From: Natronolimnohabitans sp. A-GB9
GTDB lineage: Archaea > Halobacteriota > Halobacteria > Halobacteriales > Natrialbaceae
Assembly (NCBI RefSeq): GCF_030848565.1
Contig: NZ_JAVDDV010000001.1
Span: forward strand, 62,001-126,000
Reading direction: 5' to 3'
DNA length: 64,000 nt
Notes under the pieces: model-generated
The model's input: only the letters and a program-made list of their open reading frames with translations
Databases searched by the model: none
Told to the model about the DNA's origin: nothing
Shown here: positions 8,374 through 18,524 of the stretch, piece after piece
Position numbering within the stretch: position 1 is the stretch's first letter
How the letters are laid out: every line of letters begins with the position of its first letter
Translations under genes and position numbers: made by a program

Positions 8374-9056
8374 CGGAACAGCCCCAGCATCGTGTTTCTG
8401 ACGCGCCGGGAGACGCCGCCGGCGGCCTGGCGGAAGCTGATGTGCCAGGGCGTTCGTTTCCCCTCGACGGAAGTACGGCCCTCCCGGATCGCCTCGAGGA
8501 TCGCGTCGGCGGACCGCTCCTCGGCGTCGACGCGGGTGACCGCCTGCCCGACCATCTCGCTGATGTGGGCGTCGCTCCCGGCAGTCATCGGCAGGTTACG
8601 TGACTGGGCGAACCGCTCTGCCTGGCGGTTGGCCCGACCGGTCAACAGCCGGGAGTTGTAGACCTCGATCGCATCGCCCATCGCGAGTTGCTCACGGGAG
8701 ACGCGGGCCATCACACCGTGGCGTGACTCCTGGAAGGGGTGGGGGATCACTGCGAGGCCGTCTTGTTCCCAGATGGCCTCGAGGGTCGTCTCGTAGGAGA
8801 GCCCGGCGGGGACCGGCTCTTCGAGGCCGAATCCCAGGATGTGGCCGGCCTTGCTCGAGATCTCCATCGCGGGGATCCCGATCAGACCGTACTCGGGGGC
8901 ACGTTCGGCGGCGGTGAGGCTTGCGTCGATCTCGTCGTGGTCGGTGACGGCGATCGCGTCCAGCCCGACCGCGTCGGCCTGTTCTAAGATCAGTTCGACC
9001 GGATCGCGGCCATCGTAGGACAGCGACGAGTGCGCGTGGAGTTCAACCGACAGCAC
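8370..9056 (-). CDS. PHP-domain phosphoesterase
   Basis: 228 residues from the GTG at 9056. Motifs of the polymerase-and-histidinol-phosphatase superfamily are in order: HAHS at 7-10, VTDHDEID, IPAMEIS, VIPHPFQ and AGSDAH. These ligate two or three metals for phosphoester hydrolysis. The upstream in-frame ATG at 9095 is disfavoured because a TATA-like box lies between it and the GTG, about 30 nt before the GTG. It overlaps the AsnB-like gene by 4 bp. The nucleic-acid or metabolite substrate is not predictable. Confidence 0.87.
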   Translation of the reverse strand: MLSVELHAHSSLSYDGRDPVELILEQADAVGLDAIAVTDHDEIDASLTAAERAPEYGLIGIPAMEISSKAGHILGFGLEEPVPAGLSYETTLEAIWEQDGLAVIPHPFQESRHGVMARVSREQLAMGDAIEVYNSRLLTGRANRQAERFAQSRNLPMTAGSDAHISEMVGQAVTRVDAEERSADAILEAIREGRTSVEGKRTPWHISFRQAAGGVSRRVRNTMLGLFR

Positions 9057-9080
9057 GGGTCTATCTCGGGGTTTGTGTGG

Positions 9081-9090
9081 ATCGATAAAA
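9081..9090 (-). promoter_or_regulatory. TATA-like box for the PHP gene
   Basis: On the minus strand this reads TTTTATCGAT and is centred about 30 nt upstream of the GTG at 9056, the spacing expected for a leaderless haloarchaeal transcript. It decides the start codon of the PHP gene. Confidence 0.5.
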
Positions 9091-9122
9091 AGCACCTCGG
9101 TCCGCCGACCGACATACCGGTA

Positions 9123-9569
9123 TCAGTCACTGACGTCGAGTTCGACGAGCTCGAGCGAGCGATCGAGGTGACAGACGTCGTGGGGTGGCTCGCCGAGAAT
9201 GTCGCTGATACGGTACTCCTCGTCGAAGTCGACGCCGTCGGGCTCGCAGTACTCGTGGCTCGGGCAGTCGACGTACGGACACGGGCCCGAAAGCGACGCC
9301 TTGCTGCCGGCGAAGGCGCCCTTCGAAGGAACGTTTGCGCGCACGGAGACGGGTTCGACCTCGACGGCGCGAACGCCGCCATCGTGCATCGCACACTCTA
9401 AGGTCTGGGCGTTCTCTCGGACGGACGTGATGCGGTATCTGGTGTCGGGCTCTAAGTTGAGACACTGGCTCCGGTAGGGACAGCCGGCGCAGGCGTCGGC
9501 TTCGCCGTGGTAGACGAACTCGGTTCCCGGATCAGCCAGCCGAGTCCCGACGAGCGTGACGGTCGACAT
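9123..9569 (-). CDS. UPF0179 family protein
   Basis: 148 residues from the ATG at 9569 (MSTVTLVGTRLA). The sequence fits the archaeal UPF0179 family: a conserved start, four cysteines in HGEADACAGCPYRSQC-LN, and further cysteines in SGPCPYVDCPSHEYC and VCHL. The Cys pairs suggest a metal or Fe-S site, which is inference. The family has no established function. A much longer in-frame upstream extension exists but is the shadow of the gene before it. It sits between the DUF5820 and PHP genes with short gaps. Confidence 0.85.
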   Translation of the reverse strand: MSTVTLVGTRLADPGTEFVYHGEADACAGCPYRSQCLNLEPDTRYRITSVRENAQTLECAMHDGGVRAVEVEPVSVRANVPSKGAFAGSKASLSGPCPYVDCPSHEYCEPDGVDFDEEYRISDILGEPPHDVCHLDRSLELVELDVSD

Positions 9570-9601
9570 ACGACGGTGTACTCGTCGGCCGCGGTTAAGA
9601 C

Positions 9602-10048
9602 TCACGTCGGGACGTCGGCGTCGGCATCGGCACCGGTCAGCTCGTCGAGTCGCTCGAAGTACGTCTCCCTGGGAACCTGATAGAGGCCGCGGTAGTCGAT
9701 CTCGCCGTCGTCGAACGCCCGGGCCAGTTCGAGGGTGCGCTCGAGAGCGCTGGCCCGCGTCGGGAACCGTTCGTTGTCCGCCGAGACGTCGGGCTCGAGG
9801 TAGAGAGTGACGTACCAGTCGTTGTCGTCCGCACGGCTGGTCGGGTTGACCTGGGGGCGGCGGGTCCGCTTGCCGTGGGTGAGATACAGCGTCGGCAGGC
9901 AGGCCGCGGGGAACTCGTCGGCGTCGAAGACGTCGGGACGGTAGGCTAACACGAGCCGCCCGTCCTCGCTTCGGTTCCAGACGTCCCAACTGTCCGGGAG
10001 TGCAGCGAGCGTCCGTTCACGATCGTCGTCGGCCGCCGGATCGGTCAT
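9602..10048 (-). CDS. DUF5820 family protein
   Basis: 148 residues, starting MTDPAADDDRERTLAALPDSWDVW. The ATG at 10048 is used because a TATA-like box (minus strand GGATTTATGG, 10071-10080) lies 27 nt upstream. An in-frame upstream ATG at 10201 would cross that promoter. The protein is soluble and acidic with several conserved aromatic residues (SWDVWNR, DWYVTLYLEPD). It matches the haloarchaeal DUF5820 family as I remember it. Function unknown. First gene of a leftward series. Confidence 0.72.
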   Translation of the reverse strand: MTDPAADDDRERTLAALPDSWDVWNRSEDGRLVLAYRPDVFDADEFPAACLPTLYLTHGKRTRRPQVNPTSRADDNDWYVTLYLEPDVSADNERFPTRASALERTLELARAFDDGEIDYRGLYQVPRETYFERLDELTGADADADVPT

Positions 10049-10070
10049 GACTGCCGGTAGGAGCGGCGCC

Positions 10071-10080
10071 CATAAATCCC
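10071..10080 (-). promoter_or_regulatory. TATA-like box for the DUF5820 gene
   Basis: Minus-strand GGATTTATGG, 27 nt before the ATG at 10048, consistent with leaderless transcription of the leftward gene group. Confidence 0.45.
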
Positions 10081-10656
10081 CGTCGTCGAACGACCCGGAT
10101 CGTGTTACACTGTCGATACGTTCCGTGTCGCGCGGCGGGGCTTTCGAGCGCGCGCGACAGCACCCGGCGGTTTCTGGCCGGGGTTTTATCCGAAAAACCA
10201 CCCAAAATGAGGTATGGTATCGAATATCATTCTACGATACTGGCAGTATTCTCCTGGAATAAAGTCTTGATAAATATCTTTTGGGGTTAAGGCTAAGTGC
10301 TTGGATTACTCACTCATTAAATACTATCGGTATCCGTTCGCCGGACCGATCCACTCCGCGCCCGTCCCCGGCGCACCGTTGCCAAAGCCCTGACGAGGTC
10401 GTCGCGCAACGGATAGTGGCAAACGATCACATATGATACGGCAGACCGCCGCCCGCTGTGGTTCGCCATACGCCATGAGCCCACGGCACATGGTACCAGT
10501 CGACCACAGCGGTACGACGTGGCTGTCGGGCGACGCGGTTCGACGGATTCCGACGGTTCGGCCCCGATGCCACGGCTGGTCGAACGACGTCCGCTTCACG
10601 GCGGTCCGTGAGAGCACGGACACTGTAGACGAGAGACCGCAACTGGCAATGATACC
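10081..10656. other. Intergenic region before the PrkA operon
   Basis: About 580 bp without a convincing gene. A short open frame at 10433-10660 has Arg/Pro/Ser-rich non-haloarchaeal composition and is rejected. The AT-rich part at 10200-10325 contains TATA-like stretches (GATAAATATC near 10271, CATTAAATAC near 10315). If one of these drives the operon, the mRNA leader would be over 300 nt. TGATACGGCAGACC at 10435 resembles an end of the dispersed repeat family. Confidence 0.4.
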
Positions 10657-12729
10657 ATGACCGGTGACATCGAGACACTCGAGACGCTCAGTACGGATTA
10701 CAAGGAATCGATGCCCGCGGACCTGCGGGAGACCAAGTCCTTCGACTGGTACCTAGAGGAGTGTTACGAGGATCCGAAGATCACTCGCAACGCCCACCAG
10801 CGAGTCGCGGACATGTTCGACTACTATGGGACGACCTACGACGAGACCGAAGGGGTCGTCGAGTACCGTCTCGCGAGCGAGGATCCGCTAAACGACGGCG
10901 AGAACACCTTCTACGGGAAGGTGATCCACCAGTCGATCCACGAGTTCGTCAACAAGGTCAAATCGGGTGCCCGCCGACTCGGACCCGAACGGCGTATCAA
11001 GCTCCTGTTGGGACCGGTCGGCTCCGGGAAATCCCACTTCGACAAGCAGGTTCGCAAGTACTTCGAGGACTACACGTTGCGGGAGGACGGGCGGATGTAT
11101 ACCTTCCGCTGGACGAACCTCTGTGACGTCATCAAAGACCAGGATCCGGCCGACGATACCGTCCGGTCCCCGATGAACCAGGATCCGCTCGTCCTGTTGC
11201 CCGTCGAGCAACGCCAGCGGGTCATCGATGACTTGAACGAGAACCTCGATGCGCCGTATACCATCCAAAACGAGCAGGCGCTCGACCCAGAAAGCGAGTT
11301 CTACATGGACAAGCTGCTGGCGTACTACGACGACGACCTGAAACAGGTCCTCGACAACCACGTCGAGATCGTCCGACTGGTCGCCGACGAGAACAAACGC
11401 CAGGCCCTCGAGACGTTCGAACCCAAAGACAAGAAAAACCAGGACGAGACCGAACTCACCGGCGACGTCAACTACTCGAAGATCGCCATCTACGGCGAGT
11501 CCGACCCGCGTGCGTTCGACTACTCGGGTGCCTTCTGTAACGCCAACCGCGGGGTGTTCTCCGGCGAAGAACTGCTGAAACTCCAGCGGGAGTTCCTCTA
11601 CGACTTCCTGCATGCCACCCAGGAGCAGACGATCAAGCCGAAGAACAACCCCCGCATCGACATCGACCAGGTGATCGTCGGGCGGACGAACATGCCCGAG
11701 TACAAAGACAAGAAGGGCGACGAGAAGATGGAAGCGTTCAACGACCGCACCAAGCGGATCGACTTCCCGTACGTTCTCTCGTATGAAGACGAGTCGATGA
11801 TCTACGAGAAGATGCTCAACAACGCCGACGTCCCCGACATCAACGTCGAGCCACACACGCTCGAGATGGCGGGGCTGTTCGGCGTGTTGACTCGTATCGA
11901 AGAGCCCGACACTGAGACCGTGGATCTCCTCTCGAAGGCCAAAGCCTACAACGGCGAGATCGACGAGAGCGACGACATCGACGTCAAGAAGCTCCGCGAG
12001 GAGGCCGAAGGGAAAGCCGAGATCGGCGAAGGGATGGTCGGCATCTCCCCGCGCTTTATCGGCGACGAGATCGCCGAGGCGATCATGGACTCGAAACACC
12101 GCTCTCGAGGGTTCCTCTCGCCGCTGACGGTGTTCAACTTCTTCGAGGAGAACCTAGAGCACCACGGCTCGATCCCCGAGGAGAACTTCGAGCAGTACTA
12201 CCGCTACCTCGAGACGGTTCGTGAGGAGTACAAGGAGCGAGCGATCGAGGACGTCCGCCACGCCTTGGCCTACGACATCGACGAGATCCAGCGCCAGGGC
12301 GAGAAGTACATGGACCACGTCATGGCCTACATCGACGACGACACCATCGAGGACGATCTGACGGGTCGCGAACAGGAGCCCGACGAGACGTTCCTGCGCT
12401 CCGTCGAGGAGAAACTCGATGTCCCCGAGGACCGCAAGGACGACTTCCGCCAGGAAGTGAGCAACTGGGTCTCACGGCGCGCCCGCGAAGGCGAGGCGTT
12501 CAACCCACAGGACAACGAGCGCCTGCGCCGCGCCCTAGAGCGCAAGCTCTGGGAGGACAAGAAACACAACATCAACTTCTCCGCGCTGGTCAGCGCCAGC
12601 GACGTCGACGACGACGAGCGATCCTCGTGGATCGACGCCCTGACCGAACAGGGATACTCCGAGGCAGGGGCCAAGGAAGTGCTCGAGTTCGCCGGCGCGG
12701 AGGTCGCCAAAGCGGAGATGGACGACTAA
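10657..12729 (+). CDS. prkA: PrkA-family serine protein kinase 1
   Basis: 690 residues, close to the bacterial PrkA/YeaG length. An AAA-like N-terminal region has Walker A GPVGSGKSHFDK at 119-130. The N-terminal GENTFYGKVIHQSIHEFVNK and LYDFLHATQEQTIKPKNNPRIDIDQVIVGRTN segments and a C-terminal helical region match PrkA. Family members are reported as protein kinases or AAA-type proteases active in stress and starvation. It heads a four-gene same-strand operon: 1 bp to PrkA2, then YeaH and SpoVR. The ATG at 10657 gives the conserved MTGDIETLE start, which the next gene echoes as MTGDDYVTE. Confidence 0.9.
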   Translation: MTGDIETLETLSTDYKESMPADLRETKSFDWYLEECYEDPKITRNAHQRVADMFDYYGTTYDETEGVVEYRLASEDPLNDGENTFYGKVIHQSIHEFVNKVKSGARRLGPERRIKLLLGPVGSGKSHFDKQVRKYFEDYTLREDGRMYTFRWTNLCDVIKDQDPADDTVRSPMNQDPLVLLPVEQRQRVIDDLNENLDAPYTIQNEQALDPESEFYMDKLLAYYDDDLKQVLDNHVEIVRLVADENKRQALETFEPKDKKNQDETELTGDVNYSKIAIYGESDPRAFDYSGAFCNANRGVFSGEELLKLQREFLYDFLHATQEQTIKPKNNPRIDIDQVIVGRTNMPEYKDKKGDEKMEAFNDRTKRIDFPYVLSYEDESMIYEKMLNNADVPDINVEPHTLEMAGLFGVLTRIEEPDTETVDLLSKAKAYNGEIDESDDIDVKKLREEAEGKAEIGEGMVGISPRFIGDEIAEAIMDSKHRSRGFLSPLTVFNFFEENLEHHGSIPEENFEQYYRYLETVREEYKERAIEDVRHALAYDIDEIQRQGEKYMDHVMAYIDDDTIEDDLTGREQEPDETFLRSVEEKLDVPEDRKDDFRQEVSNWVSRRAREGEAFNPQDNERLRRALERKLWEDKKHNINFSALVSASDVDDDERSSWIDALTEQGYSEAGAKEVLEFAGAEVAKAEMDD

Positions 12730-12730
12730 C

Positions 12731-15019
12731 ATGACTGGCGACGACTACGTCACCGAGGCCGACCGCACCCTAGAGGAGACCTACGAGGAGCCGATGAGCC
12801 TCGCGGCGTACGTCGACCGGATCTTCGAGAACCCGACGATCGCGTCCCACGCCTCGAAGTACCTCCTGGAGGCCATCGAGGCCGCCGGCACGCGGACCGT
12901 GGTCGAAGAAGGCGAGGAGAAGGAACGCTATCGCTTTTTCGACGACCCGTACAACGACGGCGAACACGCGATCCTGGGTAACACCGAGGTACTGAACGGG
13001 TTCGTCGACGACCTCCGATCGATCGCCGCGGGCCGGGCGAAAGACGAGAAGATCATCTGGTTCGAGGGCCCGACGGCGACGGGCAAGTCCGAACTCAAGC
13101 GCTGTCTGGTCAACGGACTGCGCGAGTACTCCAAGACGCCGGAGGGACGACGGTACACGGTCGAGTGGAACGTCACGACCGCCGAATCCGGCGACCGCGG
13201 ACTGAGCTATGGGTCGGGCGATCCGACGGCGACGGACGATCAGCACTGGTACGAAAGTCCCGTCCAGGCACATCCGCTGTCGGTCTTCCCCGAGGAGGTT
13301 CGAGCGGCGCTGCTCGAGGATTTGAACGCCCAACTCGAGGACCACGTCCCCGTCCAGGTCGACGCCGAGCTCGACCCCTTCTCTCGGGAGGCCTACGAGT
13401 ACTTAGAGGAGCGCTATCGCCGGGAGGGCGAGGCGGAGCTGTTCTCGGCGATCACCGACGACGACCACCTCCGCGTGAAAAACTTCGTCGTCGACGTCGG
13501 ACAGGGCGTCGGCGTGCTTCACAGCGAGGACGACGGCCCGCCCAAAGAGCGACTCGTCGGCTCCTGGATGCACGGCATGCTCCAGGAACTGGACTCCCGC
13601 GGGCGCAAGAACCCGCAGGCGTTTAGCTACGACGGCGTCCTCTCGCAGGGCAACGGCGTCCTCACGATCGTCGAGGATGCAGCCCAACACGCCGACCTCC
13701 TCCAGAAGCTGCTGAACGTCCCCGACGAGCAGTCGGTCAAACTCGACAAGGGGATCGGGATGGACGTCGACAGCCAGATGCTGATCATCTCCAACCCCGA
13801 TCTGGAGGCCCAGCTCAACCAGCACTCGGATCGCAACGGGATGGATCCGCTGAAGGCGCTCAAGCGCCGGCTGGACAAACATCAGTTCGGCTATCTGACG
13901 AACCTGAGTCTGGAGTGTGAACTCATCCGCCGTGAGTTGACAAACGAGACGTCGGTTTGGGAGGCCGAGAGCTACGACGAACTCGAAGACCGGATCCGCG
14001 AGCCGGTGACGGTGCGGGTGAAAGACCAGGACGGCGAGACGAGAGAACGGGAGTTTGCCCCCCACGCGATCGAGGCGGCCGCGCTGTATGCAGTCGTCAC
14101 CCGACTCGACGAGGAGAATCTCCCCAACGGCCTCGATCTGGTCGACAAGGCGCTGATCTACGACCAGGGCTACCTCCAGGAGGGCGATACGCGCCGCGAG
14201 AAAGACGACTTCGATTTCGACGGTGAGGCCCACGACGGCGAACACGGCATTCCGGTCACCTACACCCGCGATACGCTCGCGGAACTGCTCCAGACCGACC
14301 GGGACCGCCACCACCCGGACCTCCCAGTCGAGGACGTCGTCATGCCTCGGGACGTGTTGAACGCGATGGCCGAGGGGATGGCAGACGCCCCCGTCTTCTC
14401 GACGGGCGAGCGCTCGGAGTTCGAGAACCGAATCGTGCCGGTCAAGAACTACCTGTTCGACCGCCAGGAGCACGACGTTATCGAGGCAATCATGCACGAC
14501 AAGCGCGTCGACGAGGAGACCGTCGCCGAGTACGTCGAACACGTCTACGCGTGGGAGACCGAGGAGCCACTGTACAACGACCGCGGCGAGCGCGTCGAGC
14601 CGGACCCGCTGAAGATGAAGCTGTTCGAGGTCGAACACCTCGGCCGGTTCTCCGAGTCCGAGTACGAGGGCAACCTCCCCCGGGAGAGCGTTCGGAACTT
14701 CCGGCGCGAGAAGGTGATCACGTCACTGAACCGCCACGCGTGGGAACACCGCGACGAGGACTTCGCCGTCGAGGACGTCGATCTGACCGCGATTCCGGTG
14801 ATCAAGTCCGTCCTCGAGAGCCACGACTGGGACGACGTCCAGCGGACCTTCGAGGACTTCGATCCGCGACAGTGGGACGATCCACCAAGCGGCACCGAAA
14901 CCGAGGCCGTCAAAGAGGACACGATCGAGACGTTGATCTCCGAGTTCGACTACTCCCGGGCCTCGGCCGAACTAACCAGCAGACACGTCATGGGACAGGT
15001 GAGCTACAGATGGGACTGA
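12731..15019 (+). CDS. PrkA-family serine protein kinase 2 (paralog)
   Basis: 762 residues, a diverged paralog of the preceding gene. It has Walker [15 protein letters not shown] (112-125) and [31 protein letters not shown] in place of the paralog's YSGAFCNANRGVFSGEELLK. It also carries a longer middle insert ([18 protein letters not shown]). Retention of the P-loop suggests it still binds ATP. Only one PrkA accompanies YeaH and YcgB in enterobacteria; here two are cotranscribed, so a heteromeric kinase is plausible (inference). The start follows the first gene's stop by one base, and the 3' end overlaps the YeaH start. Confidence 0.9.
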   Translation: MTGDDYVTEADRTLEETYEEPMSLAAYVDRIFENPTIASHASKYLLEAIEAAGTRTVVEEGEEKERYRFFDDPYNDGEHAILGNTEVLNGFVDDLRSIAAGRAKDEKIIWFEGPTATGKSELKRCLVNGLREYSKTPEGRRYTVEWNVTTAESGDRGLSYGSGDPTATDDQHWYESPVQAHPLSVFPEEVRAALLEDLNAQLEDHVPVQVDAELDPFSREAYEYLEERYRREGEAELFSAITDDDHLRVKNFVVDVGQGVGVLHSEDDGPPKERLVGSWMHGMLQELDSRGRKNPQAFSYDGVLSQGNGVLTIVEDAAQHADLLQKLLNVPDEQSVKLDKGIGMDVDSQMLIISNPDLEAQLNQHSDRNGMDPLKALKRRLDKHQFGYLTNLSLECELIRRELTNETSVWEAESYDELEDRIREPVTVRVKDQDGETREREFAPHAIEAAALYAVVTRLDEENLPNGLDLVDKALIYDQGYLQEGDTRREKDDFDFDGEAHDGEHGIPVTYTRDTLAELLQTDRDRHHPDLPVEDVVMPRDVLNAMAEGMADAPVFSTGERSEFENRIVPVKNYLFDRQEHDVIEAIMHDKRVDEETVAEYVEHVYAWETEEPLYNDRGERVEPDPLKMKLFEVEHLGRFSESEYEGNLPRESVRNFRREKVITSLNRHAWEHRDEDFAVEDVDLTAIPVIKSVLESHDWDDVQRTFEDFDPRQWDDPPSGTETEAVKEDTIETLISEFDYSRASAELTSRHVMGQVSYRWD

Positions 15020-16341
15020 GAGACGATCTCGAGCGATTCCGTGAAGTCGGTGAACAGCGACGCGAGGACCTCGCCGACTTCATCCAGTACGGCGACCTAA
15101 GCGGTGGCGGTTCAGACGGGATTCAGATCCCCGTCAAGATCGTCTCGCTGCCCGAGTTCGAGTACGACCAACGCGACATGGGCGGCGTCGGCCAAGGTGA
15201 GGACGGAACGCCAGACGCCGGCCAGCCGGTCGGCCAGCCCCAGCCACAGCCGGGCGACGACGACGGCGACGACGGCGACGAACCCGGTGAGGAGGGCGGC
15301 GAGCACGAGTACTACGAGATGGATCCCGAGGAGTTCGCCGAAGAACTCGACGAGGAACTCGGGCTGGACCTCGATCCGAAAGGGAAGACAGTCGTCGAGG
15401 AGAAAGAAGGCCCCTTCACCGACCTCACGCGGACGGGCCCCGACAGCACGCTCGACTTCGAGCGAATGTTCAAAGAGGGATTAAAGCGAAAGCTCGCGAT
15501 GGACTTCGACGAGGAGTTCCTGCGGGAACTCTGTAAGGTCGAGGACATCGAGCCTCGCGATATCTTCGAGTGGGCCCGCGGCGAGAACCTCCCGGTCTCG
15601 ATGGCCTGGATCGAAGAGGCCTACGACGACATTCCGGACGCCGAACGCGGAACGTGGGCCTCCATCGAGGAGGTCGAGGAACACGTCGAACGCGAGTCGG
15701 TCCAGCAAAAGATCCGTCGCGAGGGAATCAGACACGTCCCGTTCCGCCGCGAGGACGAACGCTACCGCCACCCCGAGATCATCGAGGAGAAAGAGAAGAA
15801 CGTCGTCGTCGTCAACATCCGCGACGTCTCGGGCTCGATGCGCGAGAAGAAACGCGAACTCGTCGAGCGCACGTTCACCCCGCTGGACTGGTACCTGCAG
15901 GGCAAGTACGACAACGCCGAGTTCGTCTACATCGCCCACGACGCCGACGCCTGGGCGGTCGAACGCGACGACTTCTTCGGCATTCGCTCCGGCGGCGGCA
16001 CGAAGATCTCGAGCGCGTACGAACTCGCCGCCGAACTCTTAGAGGAGTACCCCTGGAGCGACTGGAACCGGTACGTCTTCGCAGCAGGCGACTCCGAGAA
16101 CTCCTCGAACGACACCGAAGAGCGGGTAATTCCACTGATGGAAGAGATCCCCGCCAACCTCCACGCCTACGTGGAGACCCAGCCGTCGGGCAACGCCATC
16201 AACGCGACCCACGCCGAGGAACTCGAGCGCCACTTCGGGACCGACGCTGACGACGTCGCAGTGGCCTACGTCAACGGCAAGGACGACGTGACCGACGCGA
16301 TCTACGAAATTCTCTCCACGGAGAGTGAGACCGATGAGTAA
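15010..16341 (+). CDS. yeaH: YeaH/DUF444 (UPF0229) family protein with VWA-like domain
   Basis: 443 residues. Start ATG 15010 overlaps the end of PrkA2 by 10 bp and gives [21 protein letters not shown] Pro/Gln/Asp/Gly-rich linker lies near residues 75-95. The C-terminal half carries a von Willebrand A-like fold with the MIDAS-type motif [13 protein letters not shown] around residue 272. The family is found beside PrkA and SpoVR across bacteria and archaea and is thought to work with the kinase. Metal binding is inferred from DxSxS. An in-frame extension to 14551 lies inside PrkA2 and is not used. Confidence 0.9.
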   Translation: MGLRDDLERFREVGEQRREDLADFIQYGDLSGGGSDGIQIPVKIVSLPEFEYDQRDMGGVGQGEDGTPDAGQPVGQPQPQPGDDDGDDGDEPGEEGGEHEYYEMDPEEFAEELDEELGLDLDPKGKTVVEEKEGPFTDLTRTGPDSTLDFERMFKEGLKRKLAMDFDEEFLRELCKVEDIEPRDIFEWARGENLPVSMAWIEEAYDDIPDAERGTWASIEEVEEHVERESVQQKIRREGIRHVPFRREDERYRHPEIIEEKEKNVVVVNIRDVSGSMREKKRELVERTFTPLDWYLQGKYDNAEFVYIAHDADAWAVERDDFFGIRSGGGTKISSAYELAAELLEEYPWSDWNRYVFAAGDSENSSNDTEERVIPLMEEIPANLHAYVETQPSGNAINATHAEELERHFGTDADDVAVAYVNGKDDVTDAIYEILSTESETDE

Positions 16342-18361
16342 GTCAAACTCCAATGCGGACCGCTTTCGCAAACAGGCGATCGCCAGCGACCTCGAGGAAC
16401 CGGTCACCGAGGCACGAAACCTCGCGGAGAAACTCGGCCTCGAGCCGTATCCGGTCAAGTACTGGATCATCGACTACGACGAGATGAACGAACTCATCGC
16501 CTACGGCGGGTTCCAGACCCGGTACCCCCACTGGCGATGGGGTATGCAGTACGACCGCCAACAGAAGCAAGGACAGTACGGCGGCGGGAAGGCCTTCGAG
16601 ATCGTCAACAACGACAATCCGGCGCACGCCTTCCTCCAGGAGTCGAACACGATCGCCGACCAGAAGGCGGTCATCACCCACGTCGAGGCCCACTCCGACT
16701 TCTTCGCGAACAACGAGTGGTTCGGCCTCTTTACCAGCGGCCGCGCCGACGAGGAACAGGTCAACGCCGCTGCCATGCTCGAGCGCCACGCGCGGTCGAT
16801 CGACGACTACATGTCCGACCCGGACATCGACCGCGCCGAGGTCGAGAAGTGGATCGACCACTGTCTCTCACTCGAGGACAACATCGACCAACACCGAGTG
16901 TTCGAGCGCCGCCTGGACGTCGACGGGCCGGTCGACGATCTCGACGACGATATCGCCGAGAAACTCGACGAACTCGGTCTCTCCGACGAAGTGAAAGGTG
17001 AGGTCTTCGACGACGAGTGGCTCGAGAAACTCGAGGAGGAGGGCGAGTCAGTCACCTTCCCCGAAGAGCCACAGAAGGACCTGCTCGCGTTCGTCCGCGA
17101 ACACGGCAAGCAGTACGACGACGAGGCCGGCCGAGCCGTCGAGATGGAGGAGTGGCAACGGGACGTCTTGGACATGATGCGTGCGGAGGCGTACTACTTC
17201 GCCGCCCAGAAGATGACGAAGGTGATGAACGAGGGCTGGGCGGCCTACTGGGAGTCGACGATGATGACCGACGAGGTCTTCGCCGGCGACGACGAGTTCA
17301 TGAACTACGCCGACCACATGGCGAAGGTACTGGGGTCGGGCGGGCTCAACCCCTACAGTCTCGGGATGGAACTGTGGGAGTACGTCGAGAACCGAACCAA
17401 CCGCCGGGAGGTCTTGGAGCGACTGCTGCGTGTCGAGGGGATCTCCTGGCGAAATCTGATGGACGTCGTCGACTTCGACGACGTCCTCGAGACGCTCGAG
17501 CCGCCGGAAGCGATCGACCGGATCACCTCCGAGACCCTCGACGCACTCGAGGCGGTCCCGACAGAGTTCGTCGATCAGGAAGCCCTCGAGGCCGCCCGCG
17601 AAGGCGAGATCGACGTCGAAAAATACCCGTGGAAGGTCTTGACCTACGAAGGGCTGGCACGTCGTCACTACTCGCTGGTCAAACGCCAGCACCGCGGCTT
17701 TCTCACCCGGGTGAGCCAGAACGACCTCGAGCAGATCGGCCGCTACCTCTTCGACGACGCCCGCTACGGATCGGTCGAGGAAGCCCTCGAGGACGTCGAG
17801 TTCACCGCCGGCTGGGATCGCATGTTCGACATCCGCGAGAGTCACAACGACGTGACGTTCTTGGACGAGTTCCTCACCCAGGAGTTCATCACCGAGAACA
17901 ACTACTTCACCTACGAACACTCCCAGGCGACCGGGCAGTTCCACGTCGCCAGCGACGCCGCCGAGGACGTCAAGAAGAAACTGCTGTTGCAGTTTACCAA
18001 CTTCGGGAAGCCGACGATCGCGGTCTACGACGGCAACTACAACAACGCCAACGAACTCCTGCTTGGCCACCAGTACAACGGCGTCATGCTCGATCTCGGA
18101 CAGGCCAGAGAGACGCTCAAACGGATCTTCGAACTCTGGGGCCGGCCGGTGAACCTGCTGACGATCGTCAAGGAGGTTGACGACCACGACATCGAAGTCG
18201 CCAAACGACGCAACCGCGAGCCAGAACCCGAAGAACGGGGCAAACTGCTTCGGTACGACGGCGACGAGGTGACTATCGAAGACGTCCCCTGGGAGGAGGT
18301 CGACCACCTCGCGGCCGACGACGTCGACTACGACACCAAACCCGACGAGTGGCTCGCCTGA
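16334..18361 (+). CDS. SpoVR family protein (YcgB-like)
   Basis: 675 residues, starting [11 protein letters not shown]. The GTG at 16325 three codons earlier is possible but less likely. It overlaps the YeaH gene by 8 bp. It matches SpoVR/Ycg[56 protein letters not shown] and the late [25 protein letters not shown]. The family was first linked to Bacillus spore cortex formation, but in non-sporulators it travels with PrkA and YeaH in a stress module. It is the last gene of the operon, and its TGA merges with an intergenic repeat. Confidence 0.93.
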   Translation: MSKSNSNADRFRKQAIASDLEEPVTEARNLAEKLGLEPYPVKYWIIDYDEMNELIAYGGFQTRYPHWRWGMQYDRQQKQGQYGGGKAFEIVNNDNPAHAFLQESNTIADQKAVITHVEAHSDFFANNEWFGLFTSGRADEEQVNAAAMLERHARSIDDYMSDPDIDRAEVEKWIDHCLSLEDNIDQHRVFERRLDVDGPVDDLDDDIAEKLDELGLSDEVKGEVFDDEWLEKLEEEGESVTFPEEPQKDLLAFVREHGKQYDDEAGRAVEMEEWQRDVLDMMRAEAYYFAAQKMTKVMNEGWAAYWESTMMTDEVFAGDDEFMNYADHMAKVLGSGGLNPYSLGMELWEYVENRTNRREVLERLLRVEGISWRNLMDVVDFDDVLETLEPPEAIDRITSETLDALEAVPTEFVDQEALEAAREGEIDVEKYPWKVLTYEGLARRHYSLVKRQHRGFLTRVSQNDLEQIGRYLFDDARYGSVEEALEDVEFTAGWDRMFDIRESHNDVTFLDEFLTQEFITENNYFTYEHSQATGQFHVASDAAEDVKKKLLLQFTNFGKPTIAVYDGNYNNANELLLGHQYNGVMLDLGQARETLKRIFELWGRPVNLLTIVKEVDDHDIEVAKRRNREPEPEERGKLLRYDGDEVTIEDVPWEEVDHLAADDVDYDTKPDEWLA

Positions 18362-18441
18362 TACGGACCGCCGTACCGATTTCCCGGCACAGACGCGATC
18401 TGTCTGGGGTTGCGCCGATGCTGATACTGTCGGACAGCAGT
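18359..18441. repeat. Intergenic palindromic element after SpoVR
   Basis: Begins TGATACGGACC, overlapping the SpoVR stop, and ends TACTGTCGGACAGCAGT at 18425-18441. Inner arms around CACAGACGCGATCTGTCTGG can pair. Member of the dispersed family and a candidate 3' processing or termination structure for the PrkA operon. Confidence 0.68.
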
Positions 18442-18524
18442 CGATCTGGCCGGCGTTCGTCCTACGGCGAACGCATCAAACACTCGGAAGATTTTTGGTT
18501 CCAATCCCGCATCGTCGGGATACG

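Noticed and set aside
10433-10660. 75-codon frame just before PrkA
   Set aside because: Composition is Arg/Pro/Ser-rich and not acidic; it ends inside the PrkA start and shows no family.
10888-12099. Antisense frame inside PrkA1
   Set aside because: Val/Leu/Asp-rich reverse reading with no start context; PrkA on the other strand is certain.
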